A stretch of 64,000 nucleotides of DNA, from assembly GCF_040931995.1 (NCBI RefSeq), contig NZ_CP162412.1:248001-312000 (forward strand), read 5' to 3'. Origin of the DNA: Pelagovum sp. HNIBRBA483 (GTDB lineage Bacteria > Pseudomonadota > Alphaproteobacteria > Rhodobacterales > Rhodobacteraceae). A program made the position numbers and the translations under genes. Positions 8,889 through 16,519 of the stretch are shown here, piece after piece. A model generated the notes under the pieces. That model saw nothing but the letters and a program-made list of their open reading frames with translations, did no database searches and was not told where the DNA came from. Within the stretch, counting starts at the first letter, position 1. Each line of letters starts with the position of its first letter.

Positions 8889-9673
8889 TACCGGACCTGA
8901 ACCATGGCGCCGAGCATCTGGTCGGCGGCAGAGATCACCTTTGAATTCAGCTCATATCCGCGCTGGGCCGCGATCAACTCTGTCACCTCGCGCACGGGAT
9001 CGACGGAACTTTCCTCCAGAAACCCCTGTCTGAGCGTGCCCAGCCCGTCACGACCGGGCAGTCCGCTGACCGCGCCGCCTGATGCCGCTGTCTCGCTGAA
9101 CAGATTGTCGCCCGTCGCACCCAGCCCTTGCGGATTAGCAAAACGGTAGAGCTGTATCTGGCCAAGTTCCTGATGATCAGGCCGGTCCGCAAAGCGGGCG
9201 TAAACGGTGCCCTCGGCATTAATCATGATGTTTGAAGCATCGGCAGGGATGCGGATGGCATCGGCAACAGGGAATCCCAGCGCCGTGACAAGCTCGCCGT
9301 CAGGGCTACGGTTCAGTGCGCCGTCGCGGGTGTAGGCGGTGCTTCCGTCGGGGCGGATGACGGCAAGGAACCCGCCACCCTCGATTGCCAGATCAAGCTC
9401 GCCGCCTGTTTGTTTGAGCGCCCCTTGGGATTGCAGAACGGCGACGGCCGACGCCCGCACACCAAGCCCAAGCTGGACGCCAGTAGGCACCAGCGTTCCC
9501 GTGGCGGAGGATAGCGCGCCAGGCGCGAGTACCTGTTGATAATGAAGGTCGGCAAAACCGGCGCGACGCGCGTTGTAGCCGGTGGTGCTCATATTGGCGA
9601 GGTTGTTGGATGTCACTTCGACACGCAATTGTTGGGCAGACATGCCAGCAGCGGCAATTTTTAGGGCGCGCAT
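8888..9673 (-). CDS. flgG: FlgG distal rod protein
   Basis: A 261-residue protein of standard FlgG length. It begins MRALKIAAAGMSAQQLRVEV and has the rod/hook signature NNLANMSTTGYNARRAGFADL; the C-terminus has the matching coiled-coil motif (VTELIAAQRGYELNSKVISAADQMLG). The middle carries the FlgG/FlgE beta domain (GELDLAIEGGGFLAVIRPDGSTAYTRDG, in part). FlgG makes the distal rod crossing the periplasm. It lies 9 nt after flgF and overlaps the flgA start. Confidence 0.97.
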   Translation of the reverse strand: MRALKIAAAGMSAQQLRVEVTSNNLANMSTTGYNARRAGFADLHYQQVLAPGALSSATGTLVPTGVQLGLGVRASAVAVLQSQGALKQTGGELDLAIEGGGFLAVIRPDGSTAYTRDGALNRSPDGELVTALGFPVADAIRIPADASNIMINAEGTVYARFADRPDHQELGQIQLYRFANPQGLGATGDNLFSETAASGGAVSGLPGRDGLGTLRQGFLEESSVDPVREVTELIAAQRGYELNSKVISAADQMLGAMVQVR

Positions 9674-9682
9674 GGAGTTCTC

Positions 9683-10393
9683 CTATTTTCCGAGGGTGCG
9701 CAGCATGGTGCGCAGGCGTTCGTCTTCCCGATCCCCGAAGGATTGCCCAAGCTCGTAGCTGCGCTGCACTTCGATCATTCGCGCGACCTGCGCGATCGGG
9801 TCGACGTTTGAATCTTCCAGCACCCCTTGCCGCACCGTGGCTTCGGCAGGCAGCGTTCCATCGGGCGCATTGAATAGGGTGTCGCCGGTGCGGTTCATGG
9901 TGAGTGGGTTTTGCGGGGTGACGACGGCGAGGCGGACAACGGGTGCACCCCCAGCCGAAATCGTCCCATCTGCGGCAATCGAAATCGCTTGCTCTGGCGG
10001 AAGGGTGATCGGACCACCGCCATCGCTGAGCACGGCATGGCCAGAGGGCGTGACCAACTGGCCCTCGGCATTCATGCTGAAACTGCCCGCGCGGGTGAGC
10101 CTTTCGCCCTGCGGGGTCTGCACCAGAAAATATCCCGCGCCTTCAATCGCGAGATCAAGCGCGCCTTCCGTGTGGGTCAGTGCGCCTTGGGCAGGCGAGA
10201 TATGGTGCGCGCGCGCGGCGGCCATCGAGAGGCTATCCCCACTGGCGGGCAGTTCGGCCAGAAATTCGGTAAACAGGATGCCTTCGGATCGAAAACCGGT
10301 GGTGCTCATATTGGCGATATTATTGGCAATCACCTGTAATTCCCGCAGGAGCCCGGATTGCCGCGATAGCGTTGTATAGCCTAAAGATTCCAT
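9683..10393 (-). CDS. flgF: FlgF proximal rod protein
   Basis: A 236-residue protein. The ATG at 10393 (MESLGYTTLSRQ) overlapping the fliQ stop is chosen; an upstream TTG in the same frame would lie inside fliQ and add unrelated residues. The signature VIANNIANMSTTGFRSEGILF is near the N-terminus, the beta domain follows (ALDLAIEGAGYFLVQTPQG), and the C-terminal helix VARMIEVQRSYELGQSF closes the subunit. FlgF is part of the proximal rod. Coupled with fliQ upstream by the ATGA-type overlap and followed closely by flgG. Confidence 0.96.
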   Translation of the reverse strand: MESLGYTTLSRQSGLLRELQVIANNIANMSTTGFRSEGILFTEFLAELPASGDSLSMAAARAHHISPAQGALTHTEGALDLAIEGAGYFLVQTPQGERLTRAGSFSMNAEGQLVTPSGHAVLSDGGGPITLPPEQAISIAADGTISAGGAPVVRLAVVTPQNPLTMNRTGDTLFNAPDGTLPAEATVRQGVLEDSNVDPIAQVARMIEVQRSYELGQSFGDREDERLRTMLRTLGK

Positions 10394-10662
10394 CAGTAGC
10401 CCCCTGCAATGACGGGAAGTACCGCGCTGTGAAAAAAGGCAATCAGCGTCTCTGACATAAAGCCCATCGCGACCCAAAAGGTTGCCACGATGGCGGCCAG
10501 CTTAGGCACGAAGGTCAGGGTCATTTCCTGAATGGAGGTCAGAGCCTGAAACAACCCGACCGTCAGCCCCACCGCCAGGGCGACGGTCAGGATCGGGCCG
10601 GAAACAATGAACGCTGCCCACAAGCCCGCGCGCATCGCGTCGTAGAACAGGGCTTCCGGCAT
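10393..10662 (-). CDS. fliQ: FliQ flagellar export channel protein
   Basis: An 89-residue protein with two membrane hairpin helices, the exact size of FliQ. Recognisable segments are VGLTVGLFQALTSIQEMTLTFVPKL and the closing MGFMSETLIAFF. Four copies of FliQ wrap the FliP/FliR core of the export gate in the inner membrane. Its start overlaps the fliE stop and its stop overlaps the flgF start. It is separated from fliR, which is on the plus strand at 5047-5811. Confidence 0.96.
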   Translation of the reverse strand: MPEALFYDAMRAGLWAAFIVSGPILTVALAVGLTVGLFQALTSIQEMTLTFVPKLAAIVATFWVAMGFMSETLIAFFHSAVLPVIAGGY

Positions 10663-10952
10663 CAGACCGGCATCCTCAGAATTTCCTGATAAGCTTCGAC
10701 GACACGATCTCGCACCGTCGCGGCGGTTTCGACGGCCAGCTCCGTCTGCGCCAAGGCCTGCACCAGCGCATACGGGTCTGCGCCGGTTGTCATCGCCTGC
10801 ACGGCCGTTGCTTCACTTTGTTTGAGCGTTGAGCCAAGCGCGGCCGCAGCGTTGGAAAATAGTCCCTGAGTCGTTTCGTGAGTTTCGCTGGGGGCGGTGG
10901 CAGTGCGGTTTCCCGCATAGGCCCGCGCGGCGAGTGTGGTTGAAATATCCAT
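10662..10952 (-). CDS. fliE: FliE MS-ring/rod junction protein
   Basis: A 96-residue, helix-rich protein. The C-terminal part with SEATAVQAMTTGADPYALVQALAQTEL and VVEAYQEILRMPV matches the FliE signature (positions of AxxxxxxGxxxxxxVmxaxxKAxLxlq and Y.EIxrM). FliE is the first rod component exported and joins the MS ring to the rod and to the export gate. It sits 14 nt after flgC and overlaps fliQ by one base. Length is normal. Confidence 0.95.
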   Translation of the reverse strand: MDISTTLAARAYAGNRTATAPSETHETTQGLFSNAAAALGSTLKQSEATAVQAMTTGADPYALVQALAQTELAVETAATVRDRVVEAYQEILRMPV

Positions 10953-10966
10953 CTCTGTCCTTCCGG

Positions 10967-11344
10967 TTATTTCTTGAGAAGATCCATCAACGCGCTCGAC
11001 ATCTGGCGCACTTGATCAAACATTTTCAGGTTGGCCTCGTAACTGCGCTGTGCTTCGCGCGCGTCGGCGATTTCGGTGAGGAGATCGACATTCGAGCCTT
11101 GGTAATATCCGTCTGCATTGGCGAGCGGATGGCCGGGGTCGAAAATATCCGGCAGCGGACGGTCATCGAGCCTGATACGGCCAACCGCGACTCCATCCTC
11201 GGCATCGGAGGAAAACTGGATAAGCTTGCGGTGATAGCCAGGCGTATCGGCGTTGGCGATATTTTCAGAGACATGCCGCAGGCGGCGGCTTTGGGCTGCC
11301 ATGCCGCTAGAGGCGATACTGAGTGCAGTGCTGAGATCTGCCAT
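10967..11344 (-). CDS. flgC: FlgC proximal rod protein
   Basis: A 125-residue protein of typical FlgC length. It has the N-terminal rod signature SGMAAQSRRLRHVSENIANADTPGY (in part) and the C-terminal motif GSNVDLLTEIADAREAQRSYEANLKMFDQ. Rod proteins polymerise through these two helices. FlgC lies 3 nt downstream of flgB and 14 nt upstream of fliE, as second gene of the minus-strand rod operon. Confidence 0.97.
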   Translation of the reverse strand: MADLSTALSIASSGMAAQSRRLRHVSENIANADTPGYHRKLIQFSSDAEDGVAVGRIRLDDRPLPDIFDPGHPLANADGYYQGSNVDLLTEIADAREAQRSYEANLKMFDQVRQMSSALMDLLKK

Positions 11345-11347
11345 GAC

Positions 11348-11725
11348 TTAGCGCCCAATCGCCAAACGGAGAACGGTCATGCCGTGACGGTAAATCGCCA
11401 GCGCCCGCTTGTGGCTGCGGTCGGCGTCGATTCCTTCCATCATCTCTTTTTCGAGCGAGACCCCGTTACCATTAGGCGAAATTGCCGCGCCGGTTTCTGT
11501 GCGGGAGTCGAACCGGCTGGGCGCGCTCGTAATATGATTGCTGCGCGTGGTCACCGCGGTAAGGGAGGCGCCGGTGCGATACGCTTCCTCAAAAGCGGTG
11601 AGCCTTTGCGGGCGGTATCCGGGCGTATCGGCATTCGCGATGTTTTGTGCGGTCAGCGCCTGCGAGCGGCCCGCGTGGGCGCCCAGGGCGCCGGCAATTT
11701 CGAAAACGGTTAACGATTGATACAT
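11348..11725 (-). CDS. flgB: FlgB proximal rod protein
   Basis: A 125-residue protein, first gene of the minus-strand operon flgB-flgC-fliE-fliQ-flgF-flgG-flgA-flgH-fliL. It carries the rod motif ALTAQNIANADTPGYRPQRL and the C-terminal EKEMMEGIDADRSHKRALAIYR. FlgB is the most proximal rod subunit. The gene is divergent from fliI; the 87-bp space between them must hold both promoters. Length is normal and the start MYQSLTVFEIAGALG is the only sensible one. Confidence 0.96.
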   Translation of the reverse strand: MYQSLTVFEIAGALGAHAGRSQALTAQNIANADTPGYRPQRLTAFEEAYRTGASLTAVTTRSNHITSAPSRFDSRTETGAAISPNGNGVSLEKEMMEGIDADRSHKRALAIYRHGMTVLRLAIGR

Positions 11726-11812
11726 CGGGGCTTCTCCCTCGAGCTGGTGAAACGAAGGATTAAGCCTGATTCCTTAAGAAGCGGTTGTGATGCGCAAAAA
11801 AGGAAACTTGGG
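11726..11812. promoter_or_regulatory. Divergent flgB / fliI promoter region
   Basis: This 87-bp stretch lies between the divergent flgB and fliI starts. It must hold the promoters of the rod operon and of fliI. An AAAAAGGAAA ribosome-binding region precedes the fliI ATG. A TTAA-N10-TTAA pair is visible, but the spacing is wrong for the known CtrA box (TTAA-N7-TTAA). No clear sigma-28 or sigma-54 promoter was recognised. Confidence 0.4.
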
Positions 11813-13105
11813 ATGTATCAGGAGATCGCTGCCACGATAGCCGCGCAACGGCCAGTCGCGGCGCTGGCATTCGTACAATCGGTGCGGGCCGGCAAGATAA
11901 GCCTGCACGCCATGGCGGCGCCACCCGCGACGGGCAGTCGCGTGTTTTTTCAACATGAGGAAATCGGGCAGGTGGTTGCTGTATCGCAAGAGCGGGTGTC
12001 TGCCCTGCTCTCCGCACCCGTTTGCCCCGCCTTGGTACCGGGAGCGCGCGTGGCGCTGCGGCCGCCGCGCGCGGTTCGGGCCGGTCCGCATTGGGTCGGG
12101 CGGGTCGTTGATCCGGATGGGGTGCCCCTTGACGGGCGACCGATCATTCAGCTGGAGGGGGAACTGTCCGACGCAACTGTGAGGGCGGCACTTTCGCGGC
12201 GGGCGCTTGGCCCGCGGTTCACCACGGGGATGCTCGCGGTTGATACGCTTTTGCCGCTGGCGCGGGGGCAGCGGCTGGGCCTTTTTGCTGGGTCCGGCGT
12301 TGGCAAGACGACACTTCTAGCGGATTTTGCCCGCACGTGGGAGGCTGACATCATCATCTTTGCGCTTATTGGTGAGCGTGGGCGTGACCTGCGGACATTT
12401 GCCACTGAAGTGCTTGATACCGATGCGCGGGCGCGTAGCGTCATCATCGCGGCGACCTCCGATCAGCCGCCTCAAGTTCGGGCGCGATGCCTCGACACGG
12501 CGATACGCGCGGCCGAGCATTTTCGTGATCAGGGGCGGCAGGTTCTGTTGTTGGTAGATTCCGTGACCCGCTTTGCCGAGGCCGAGCGTGAATTGAGCGC
12601 TGCGACCGAAGGCGCGCGGGCAAGCGCTGCGCTGCCTGCCGGTTTTTCGTCACGGCTCGCGCGGCTATGTGAGCGGATCGGGCCGGGTAGCGGGGCGACG
12701 GGCGATATCTCGGCGGTGATCAGCGTGTTGGTTTCGGGCGGGGATATGGAGGAGCCGGTTGCCGATCTTTTGCGCGGGCTGTTGGATGGTCATATCGTTC
12801 TCAGCCGCGACATTTCAGAGGGTGGGCGCTTTCCCGCTTTTGATGTCACGCGCTCTGTTTCACGGTCCTTGCCGGAGGCCGCGAGCGATGAAGAACGCGC
12901 CGTCATTGCGAGAGCGCGAAACATGATTGCCACCTATGACGAGGCGCGGCTGCTGATCCGATCAGGGCTCTATGTTGCGGGCGGGGATGCAGGGCTTGAT
13001 GCGGCAGTCGCGCGGCATGCCCGCATTGAAGAGGCGCTTGCACGAAAAGGGGCAAAAACGGTTGAAGAAAGTTTCGCTCTTTTGCGCGCGGCAATCGGTG
13101 GGTGA
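11813..13105 (+). CDS. fliI: FliI flagellar export ATPase
   Basis: A 430-residue protein. The ATG at 11813 has an AGGAAA ribosome-binding site and gives the usual FliI N-terminus; in-frame starts further upstream lie in the divergent promoter. The F1-ATPase-like fold is plain: Walker A GSGVGKTT at about residue 160, LIGERGRDLRTF, Walker B VLLLVDSVTRFAEA, and DISEGGRFPAFDV. FliI forms a cytosolic hexamer under FlhA that unloads chaperones and feeds the gate. FliH, its regulator, was not seen in the window; a FliJ candidate is at 6893-7267. It converges on the DUF1217 gene. Confidence 0.97.
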   Translation: MYQEIAATIAAQRPVAALAFVQSVRAGKISLHAMAAPPATGSRVFFQHEEIGQVVAVSQERVSALLSAPVCPALVPGARVALRPPRAVRAGPHWVGRVVDPDGVPLDGRPIIQLEGELSDATVRAALSRRALGPRFTTGMLAVDTLLPLARGQRLGLFAGSGVGKTTLLADFARTWEADIIIFALIGERGRDLRTFATEVLDTDARARSVIIAATSDQPPQVRARCLDTAIRAAEHFRDQGRQVLLLVDSVTRFAEAERELSAATEGARASAALPAGFSSRLARLCERIGPGSGATGDISAVISVLVSGGDMEEPVADLLRGLLDGHIVLSRDISEGGRFPAFDVTRSVSRSLPEAASDEERAVIARARNMIATYDEARLLIRSGLYVAGGDAGLDAAVARHARIEEALARKGAKTVEESFALLRAAIGG

Positions 13106-13112
13106 GCTTGCT

Positions 13113-13910
13113 CTAATAGGCTCGTGCTGCCTGCAACAGGCTCAGCGCAATAGACGCTGAGCTGCTTGGTTGTGACGATACAGCTTCGCGGGCAAAGTAG
13201 AGGCGCAGCAACTTTTCTTGTGCGTCTGGGTCGTTCAGGGCGTCGAGCGTGTCAGTGCCCAGTGCCGCGCGGGCGCGGTCTTTGAAGGCTTGGTGCTGCG
13301 TGTCGATATCGGCTGAGGCGAAACTGGCAGGCAGGCCCAGCGCAGTTTCGAAAATGCGGCGAAGCGGCGGTTGACCCATGATGCCATACCAGCGCGCGTC
13401 GTTTGTCGTAGTCTCGGAAAAGAGATCGCCCAGCGCGCCTTGCAGGTTGAGCGCCAAGCGCATCGTTTCGTCCACCGCGCCAACTGCCTCCTGAAATGCG
13501 CCTGCCTGAAATTTTGTGATGATCCTATCTGTAAAAGCTGCCCCGCGCGCTGTGACGAGCCCCCCTTCTGGGCGGGCGAAGGCCGCGGCGAAGCGGCGAT
13601 AGCGCTTGTCGGCCAACCTGTTGGCGAGGGCTTCGGGGTCTTGAGTGCCATCTTCTAGAATTTTGCGAATGAAGGCGCGGTTGTTGAGGTCGGCGTCCAG
13701 CCCGAAAGCGCCCAGCGCGACCTGCAAAAGACGACGGTCATCGATCAAGGCCTCTACGCTGTTTGTCGTGCCGATCTTTTCCTTGAAGTGCGCCAACAGT
13801 CGCGGCGTGGCGGCAGAACGGGCAAAGGTGTTTTGCTGCATGTCCAGCGTGCGTTTGAGGAACCGCCAGCCGGAATAACCACCAAACGGAAGGATCGGTT
13901 GGAAGCTCAT
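13113..13910 (-). CDS. DUF1217 family flagellar-cluster protein
   Basis: A 265-residue cytosolic-looking protein without signal peptide or membrane segment. Its features (FLKRTLDMQQNTFARSAATPR, YFKEKIGT-like AHFKEKIGTTNSVEALIDDRRLL, ALGAFGLDADLNNRAFIRKILEDG, FARPEGGLVT) match the DUF1217 family found in flagellar loci of Rhodobacterales and rhizobia. It is predicted alpha-helical; the function is not known. It overlaps the end of flbT by 4 bp and is the last gene of the minus-strand block flaF-flbT-DUF1217, so it is probably expressed with these flagellin regulators. Confidence 0.75.
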   Translation of the reverse strand: MSFQPILPFGGYSGWRFLKRTLDMQQNTFARSAATPRLLAHFKEKIGTTNSVEALIDDRRLLQVALGAFGLDADLNNRAFIRKILEDGTQDPEALANRLADKRYRRFAAAFARPEGGLVTARGAAFTDRIITKFQAGAFQEAVGAVDETMRLALNLQGALGDLFSETTTNDARWYGIMGQPPLRRIFETALGLPASFASADIDTQHQAFKDRARAALGTDTLDALNDPDAQEKLLRLYFAREAVSSQPSSSASIALSLLQAARAY

Positions 13911-14320
13911 GTTGGGCGGTCCGACGCGACCCCGAGTAGGCGGTCTTCGCGTGGCATCAAACCGCGTAAGGCTTTCAACGCGCGGTAAAAGTCACCTGAC
14001 AGCACGCAGGCCGTAGCTTGTGCAAGGTGGCTGTGGCTGTCGCTATCAGTCAGAACTTGGCTGAGTTGTTCGATCCCGCGTAAAAGCTGCGCCCGCGCGT
14101 CCTCCTCTCTGGCATCGCCCGAGAGGACCAGCTGGGCGATGTAAACGACGCGCCGCACGGGTGATTTCGCCTCGTCCGGATGCAGCGCGTCGCGCAGGCG
14201 CAGAATATTTGCCTTCGGCGTCAGGATCGAGAGCCTGCCACGCCGCGCGCCATTTTCGATGACAGCACCGTTAACGAGTACGCGCTCCCGCGGTGCGAGC
14301 TTGAGGACGAGGCCGCTCAT
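13907..14320 (-). CDS. flbT: FlbT, flagellin mRNA-binding regulator
   Basis: A 137-residue protein matching FlbT: it begins with a LKLAPRERVLVNGAVIENG segment, continues ILTPKANILRLRDALHPDEA and ends in a helical region with LSGDFYRALKALRGLM. In Caulobacter FlbT binds the 5' untranslated leader of flagellin mRNA and promotes its decay when no hook is complete; some relatives act as activators. It is placed between flaF and DUF1217 with 4-bp overlaps on both sides, and 0.5 kb downstream of the flagellin gene whose leader contains a hairpin (15641-15655). Confidence 0.93.
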   Translation of the reverse strand: MSGLVLKLAPRERVLVNGAVIENGARRGRLSILTPKANILRLRDALHPDEAKSPVRRVVYIAQLVLSGDAREEDARAQLLRGIEQLSQVLTDSDSHSHLAQATACVLSGDFYRALKALRGLMPREDRLLGVASDRPT

Positions 14321-14697
14321 ATGTTCGGCGCGCGGCCGGAGAGGCCGTCCCTGACTGCGCGGTTGATGTCGATCAGCACCCCGATATCTCCACGGCCCTC
14401 CAGCACAGCGCGGCTGTGTGTGTCGGAAAACTCTGCGAGATAGAAAAGCCGCGCCCGCAGGGTATCTGGGAGTTGGTTTTCGGGGTCGGCGACCGAAGTG
14501 GCAATCGTGTGCCAGAGGGTTCTGTTCTCGTGCAGCGCTTCGGCAACCTTGCGGGCGCGTTGAGGCGTTTCGTCGCCGGCAGCCTTCGTGAGCCGCGCTG
14601 TAATTTCTGTGAAAAGCTGATGTTCGACAGAGCGCTCTGTGCGGATGGGCGCGGAGGTCGGCGCGTAGGTCTGCAGAATTTGGGATTGAATGTTCAA
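14317..14697 (-). CDS. flaF: FlaF flagellin assembly/secretion regulator
   Basis: A 126-residue helical protein of the FlaF family: ERSVEHQLFTEITARLTKAAG, ALHENRTLWHTIATSVADPENQLPDTLRARLFYLAEF (in part) and a conserved LIDINRAVRDGL at the end. FlaF works opposite to FlbT in alphaproteobacteria and helps flagellin to be made and exported; in Caulobacter it interacts with flagellin as a chaperone-like factor. It lies 96 bp after the flagellin stop, with a probable terminator in the gap, and overlaps flbT by 4 bp. Confidence 0.93.
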   Translation of the reverse strand: MNIQSQILQTYAPTSAPIRTERSVEHQLFTEITARLTKAAGDETPQRARKVAEALHENRTLWHTIATSVADPENQLPDTLRARLFYLAEFSDTHSRAVLEGRGDIGVLIDINRAVRDGLSGRAPNI

Positions 14698-14753
14698 GGT
14701 GGATCCTTTCGGCGGGACGAGAGCAATGCAGGCTCAGTGGAATGCCGGTTGGT

Positions 14754-14784
14754 CACGCTCGGGGCGATGTCTGCCCCGAGCGTG
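14754..14784 (-). terminator. Hairpin after the flagellin gene
   Basis: An 11-bp perfect inverted repeat (CACGCTCGGGG / CCCCGAGCGTG) with a 9-nt loop begins 10 nt past the fliC stop. There is no clear T-tract on the minus strand, so it may act as an attenuator or 3'-end stabiliser rather than a full terminator before flaF. Confidence 0.55.
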
Positions 14785-14793
14785 AATTTGCCG

Positions 14794-15618
14794 TTACCTG
14801 AACAGGGACAGGATCGCTTGCGGCGCCTGATTGGCTATAGAGAGCGACTGTGTGCCCAATTGCTGCTGCACCTGAAGGGCTTGCAGGCGGGCGGAGGCTT
14901 CCTCCATATCGGCATCGACCAACGCGCCAATGCCGGATTTCATCGCATCCATCACCTTGCCGACGAAGGAAACCTGATCTCCGATCCGCTTGGAAGAGGC
15001 GCCGAGTGCGGCGCTACCGTCAATCGCTGTCTGGATCAGGGTTTCCATTGCCGAAATCGAGCCGTCCGCTGCGGTTGCCGATGATACGTCAATCGTTGTC
15101 AGGTCCAGACCGGCTTCGAAATCCACAGAGGCCACCGTGATATTGGCAGCGGTGACGGTGCCTGCCGCGTCGCGGTCGAGCGAGGACAGAACCGTGATGT
15201 TGCCACCCGCAGTGTTGAGCAGGTTGGCGCCGTTGAACTGCGACGCCGAAATGATCGAAGTGATCTGGTTCTTCATCTCGGTGACGTCATTGGTCAGCTT
15301 CGCATTGTCGACGTTCTCGCCCGTAGCGGCGATCACCTTTTCCTTCATCTGGTTTAAGAGATCGGTGATCTGCTCGGCCCCCGCCAGCGCGACCGCGACC
15401 GTCGATTCCCCCAAGGAGAGCGAGTCGGACACCGCTTTGAAGCCGCTGACATCGGATTCCATCACCTTCGAAATCGCCCAGATGGCAGAATTGTCCTTCG
15501 CCGATGAGATTGATTTGCCGGTGGAGATCTCCGATTGGGTTTTCTGAAGATTGCCATTGATCGATTTCAGGGTTTGCAGCGCCACCATTGCGCTGTTGTT
15601 AGTCAGAATGCTCGACAT
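14794..15618 (-). CDS. fliC: Flagellin (filament subunit)
   Basis: A 274-residue protein, typical of the short flagellins of Rhodobacteraceae. N-terminal D0/D1: SSILTNNSAMVALQTLKSIN, then QSEISTGKSISSAKDNSAIWAIS. C-terminal D1/D0: VDADMEEASARLQALQVQQQLGTQSLSIANQAPQAILSLFR (given in part). The variable D2/D3 part is very short. Flagellin is exported by the FliI/FlhA system and polymerises into the filament. AGGAG lies at the right distance from the ATG. The leader holds inverted repeats (15641-15655 and 15667-15680), which fits post-transcriptional control by FlbT encoded downstream. Confidence 0.96.
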   Translation of the reverse strand: MSSILTNNSAMVALQTLKSINGNLQKTQSEISTGKSISSAKDNSAIWAISKVMESDVSGFKAVSDSLSLGESTVAVALAGAEQITDLLNQMKEKVIAATGENVDNAKLTNDVTEMKNQITSIISASQFNGANLLNTAGGNITVLSSLDRDAAGTVTAANITVASVDFEAGLDLTTIDVSSATAADGSISAMETLIQTAIDGSAALGASSKRIGDQVSFVGKVMDAMKSGIGALVDADMEEASARLQALQVQQQLGTQSLSIANQAPQAILSLFR

Positions 15619-15640
15619 CGAGTCGCTCCTAATTTTGCAG

Positions 15641-15655
15641 AGGCGCTTTGCGCCT
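15641..15655 (-). promoter_or_regulatory. Hairpin in the fliC 5' leader
   Basis: The inverted repeat AGGCGC-TTT-GCGCCT (plus strand) gives a 6-bp GC-rich stem with a 3-nt loop in the predicted fliC leader, 11 nt upstream of the AGGAG ribosome-binding site. A second repeat, TGCCGG-TT-CCGGCA, lies at 15667-15680. FlbT of related bacteria acts on the flagellin leader, so these are candidate contact sites. Confidence 0.4.
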
Positions 15656-15812
15656 GTTTTCTGGAATGCCGGTTCCGGCAGATGAAGCTGTCATTCTGAC
15701 AATTGCGGGTTTTCCGCCGCGCCATCATTGCGATGCTCGTCCAGTCTTCCTCCTCCGCCCTAATGAAATGCTAACGTTACAAGTCAAAACAGATAGGTTT
15801 TGATTCAATCGG

Positions 15813-16154
15813 TTATGCTTTGTGTTCGAGATCATGCCGGTGTTCTGCCAGCTCCCTCGCTTGCCCGCTTGCAGAATAGGAGGTCAGGCTGCGTTGGGCG
15901 CCATGTGCAGCGGCAATGCTTTGGCGCGCGGCTTCGACCCCTGCAATGACCGCTTCCAGCATCACTGCATTGCGCCGCGCCAGCGTGAGGATTTCATCCA
16001 GCTCCTCCGCTTCCGGCGGCAGTTTTTCGAGCATGGTGATCGCGGCCTCCTTCTCTGTGCGGATGTCGGATAGGTGTTGCAGGGCGCCTGTCTTCAGCAT
16101 GGTGCGCTCTCGCGACAGTAGGGAGATCAGGGCGGTTGTTGATTTACGGGGCAT
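15813..16154 (-). CDS. flgN: FlgN-like export chaperone (candidate)
   Basis: A 113-residue, all-helical protein without membrane segment. Pattern and size (ALISLLSRERTMLKTGALQHLSDIRTEKEAAI in part; LPPEAEELDEILTLARRNAVMLEAVIAGVEAAR) resemble FlgN, the chaperone of hook-filament junction proteins FlgK and FlgL. The N-terminal helix holding L-ERxML-xG and the second NxxLLxA-like helix (ARRNAVMLEA) are the FlgN hallmarks. It overlaps the end of the flgJ-like gene by 11 bp. FlgK and FlgL themselves are outside the window. The family match is reasonable but not certain since these chaperones diverge strongly. Confidence 0.6.
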   Translation of the reverse strand: MPRKSTTALISLLSRERTMLKTGALQHLSDIRTEKEAAITMLEKLPPEAEELDEILTLARRNAVMLEAVIAGVEAARQSIAAAHGAQRSLTSYSASGQARELAEHRHDLEHKA

Positions 16155-16416
16155 TGTCTCTCTCCAAAAGGGATTGGTAGATATGTTCGCTCAGGCCGAT
16201 ACCGCCACGCGCGACGAGTGCTTCCGCGTGTTGGGTACGGAGGAATGAGGCAAAGTGTTCTTCTCCCGCGCCACCACCAAAAGCCCCGATCTGGGCATCT
16301 AACCCTGCGGATTTGAGCATTTCCGAGAGGAAGCTGGCCTCGAGCTTTTGCGCGGCGGCCCATGCACGTTCATCGCGCGCAGCGGGGGCAATGGGGAGGG
16401 GTGTGATTTCGATCAA
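16144..16416 (-). CDS. flgJ: Minimal FlgJ-like rod-binding protein
   Basis: A 90-residue protein. The TTG at 16416 is chosen because GGAG stands 7 nt before it and the residues upstream of it are not protein-like. The body (AAQKLEASFLSEMLKSAGL, FGGGAGEEHFASFLRTQHAEALV, GGIGLSEHIYQSLL) is the rod-binding (FlgJ N-terminal) domain. The muramidase domain of enterobacterial FlgJ is absent, so this protein can cap the growing rod but not cut the wall; that task probably falls to the lytic transglycosylase at 2282-2974. It is divergent from fliK and overlaps the FlgN-like gene. Confidence 0.8.
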   Translation of the reverse strand: MIEITPLPIAPAARDERAWAAAQKLEASFLSEMLKSAGLDAQIGAFGGGAGEEHFASFLRTQHAEALVARGGIGLSEHIYQSLLERDNAP

Positions 16417-16519
16417 TCGATTGCTCCAATTTGAACTGTTTCGACCGATTTTGACGACGACCAGTAAAAATCTGGTAAGTTTTTGCTGCCAAGTTCCGAC
16501 TGAACATGTCGGAGGCACA

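Noticed and set aside
11758-11776. TTAA-N10-TTAA in the flgB-fliI promoter region as a CtrA site
   Set aside because: CtrA boxes have TTAA-N7-TTAA; the spacing here is 10.
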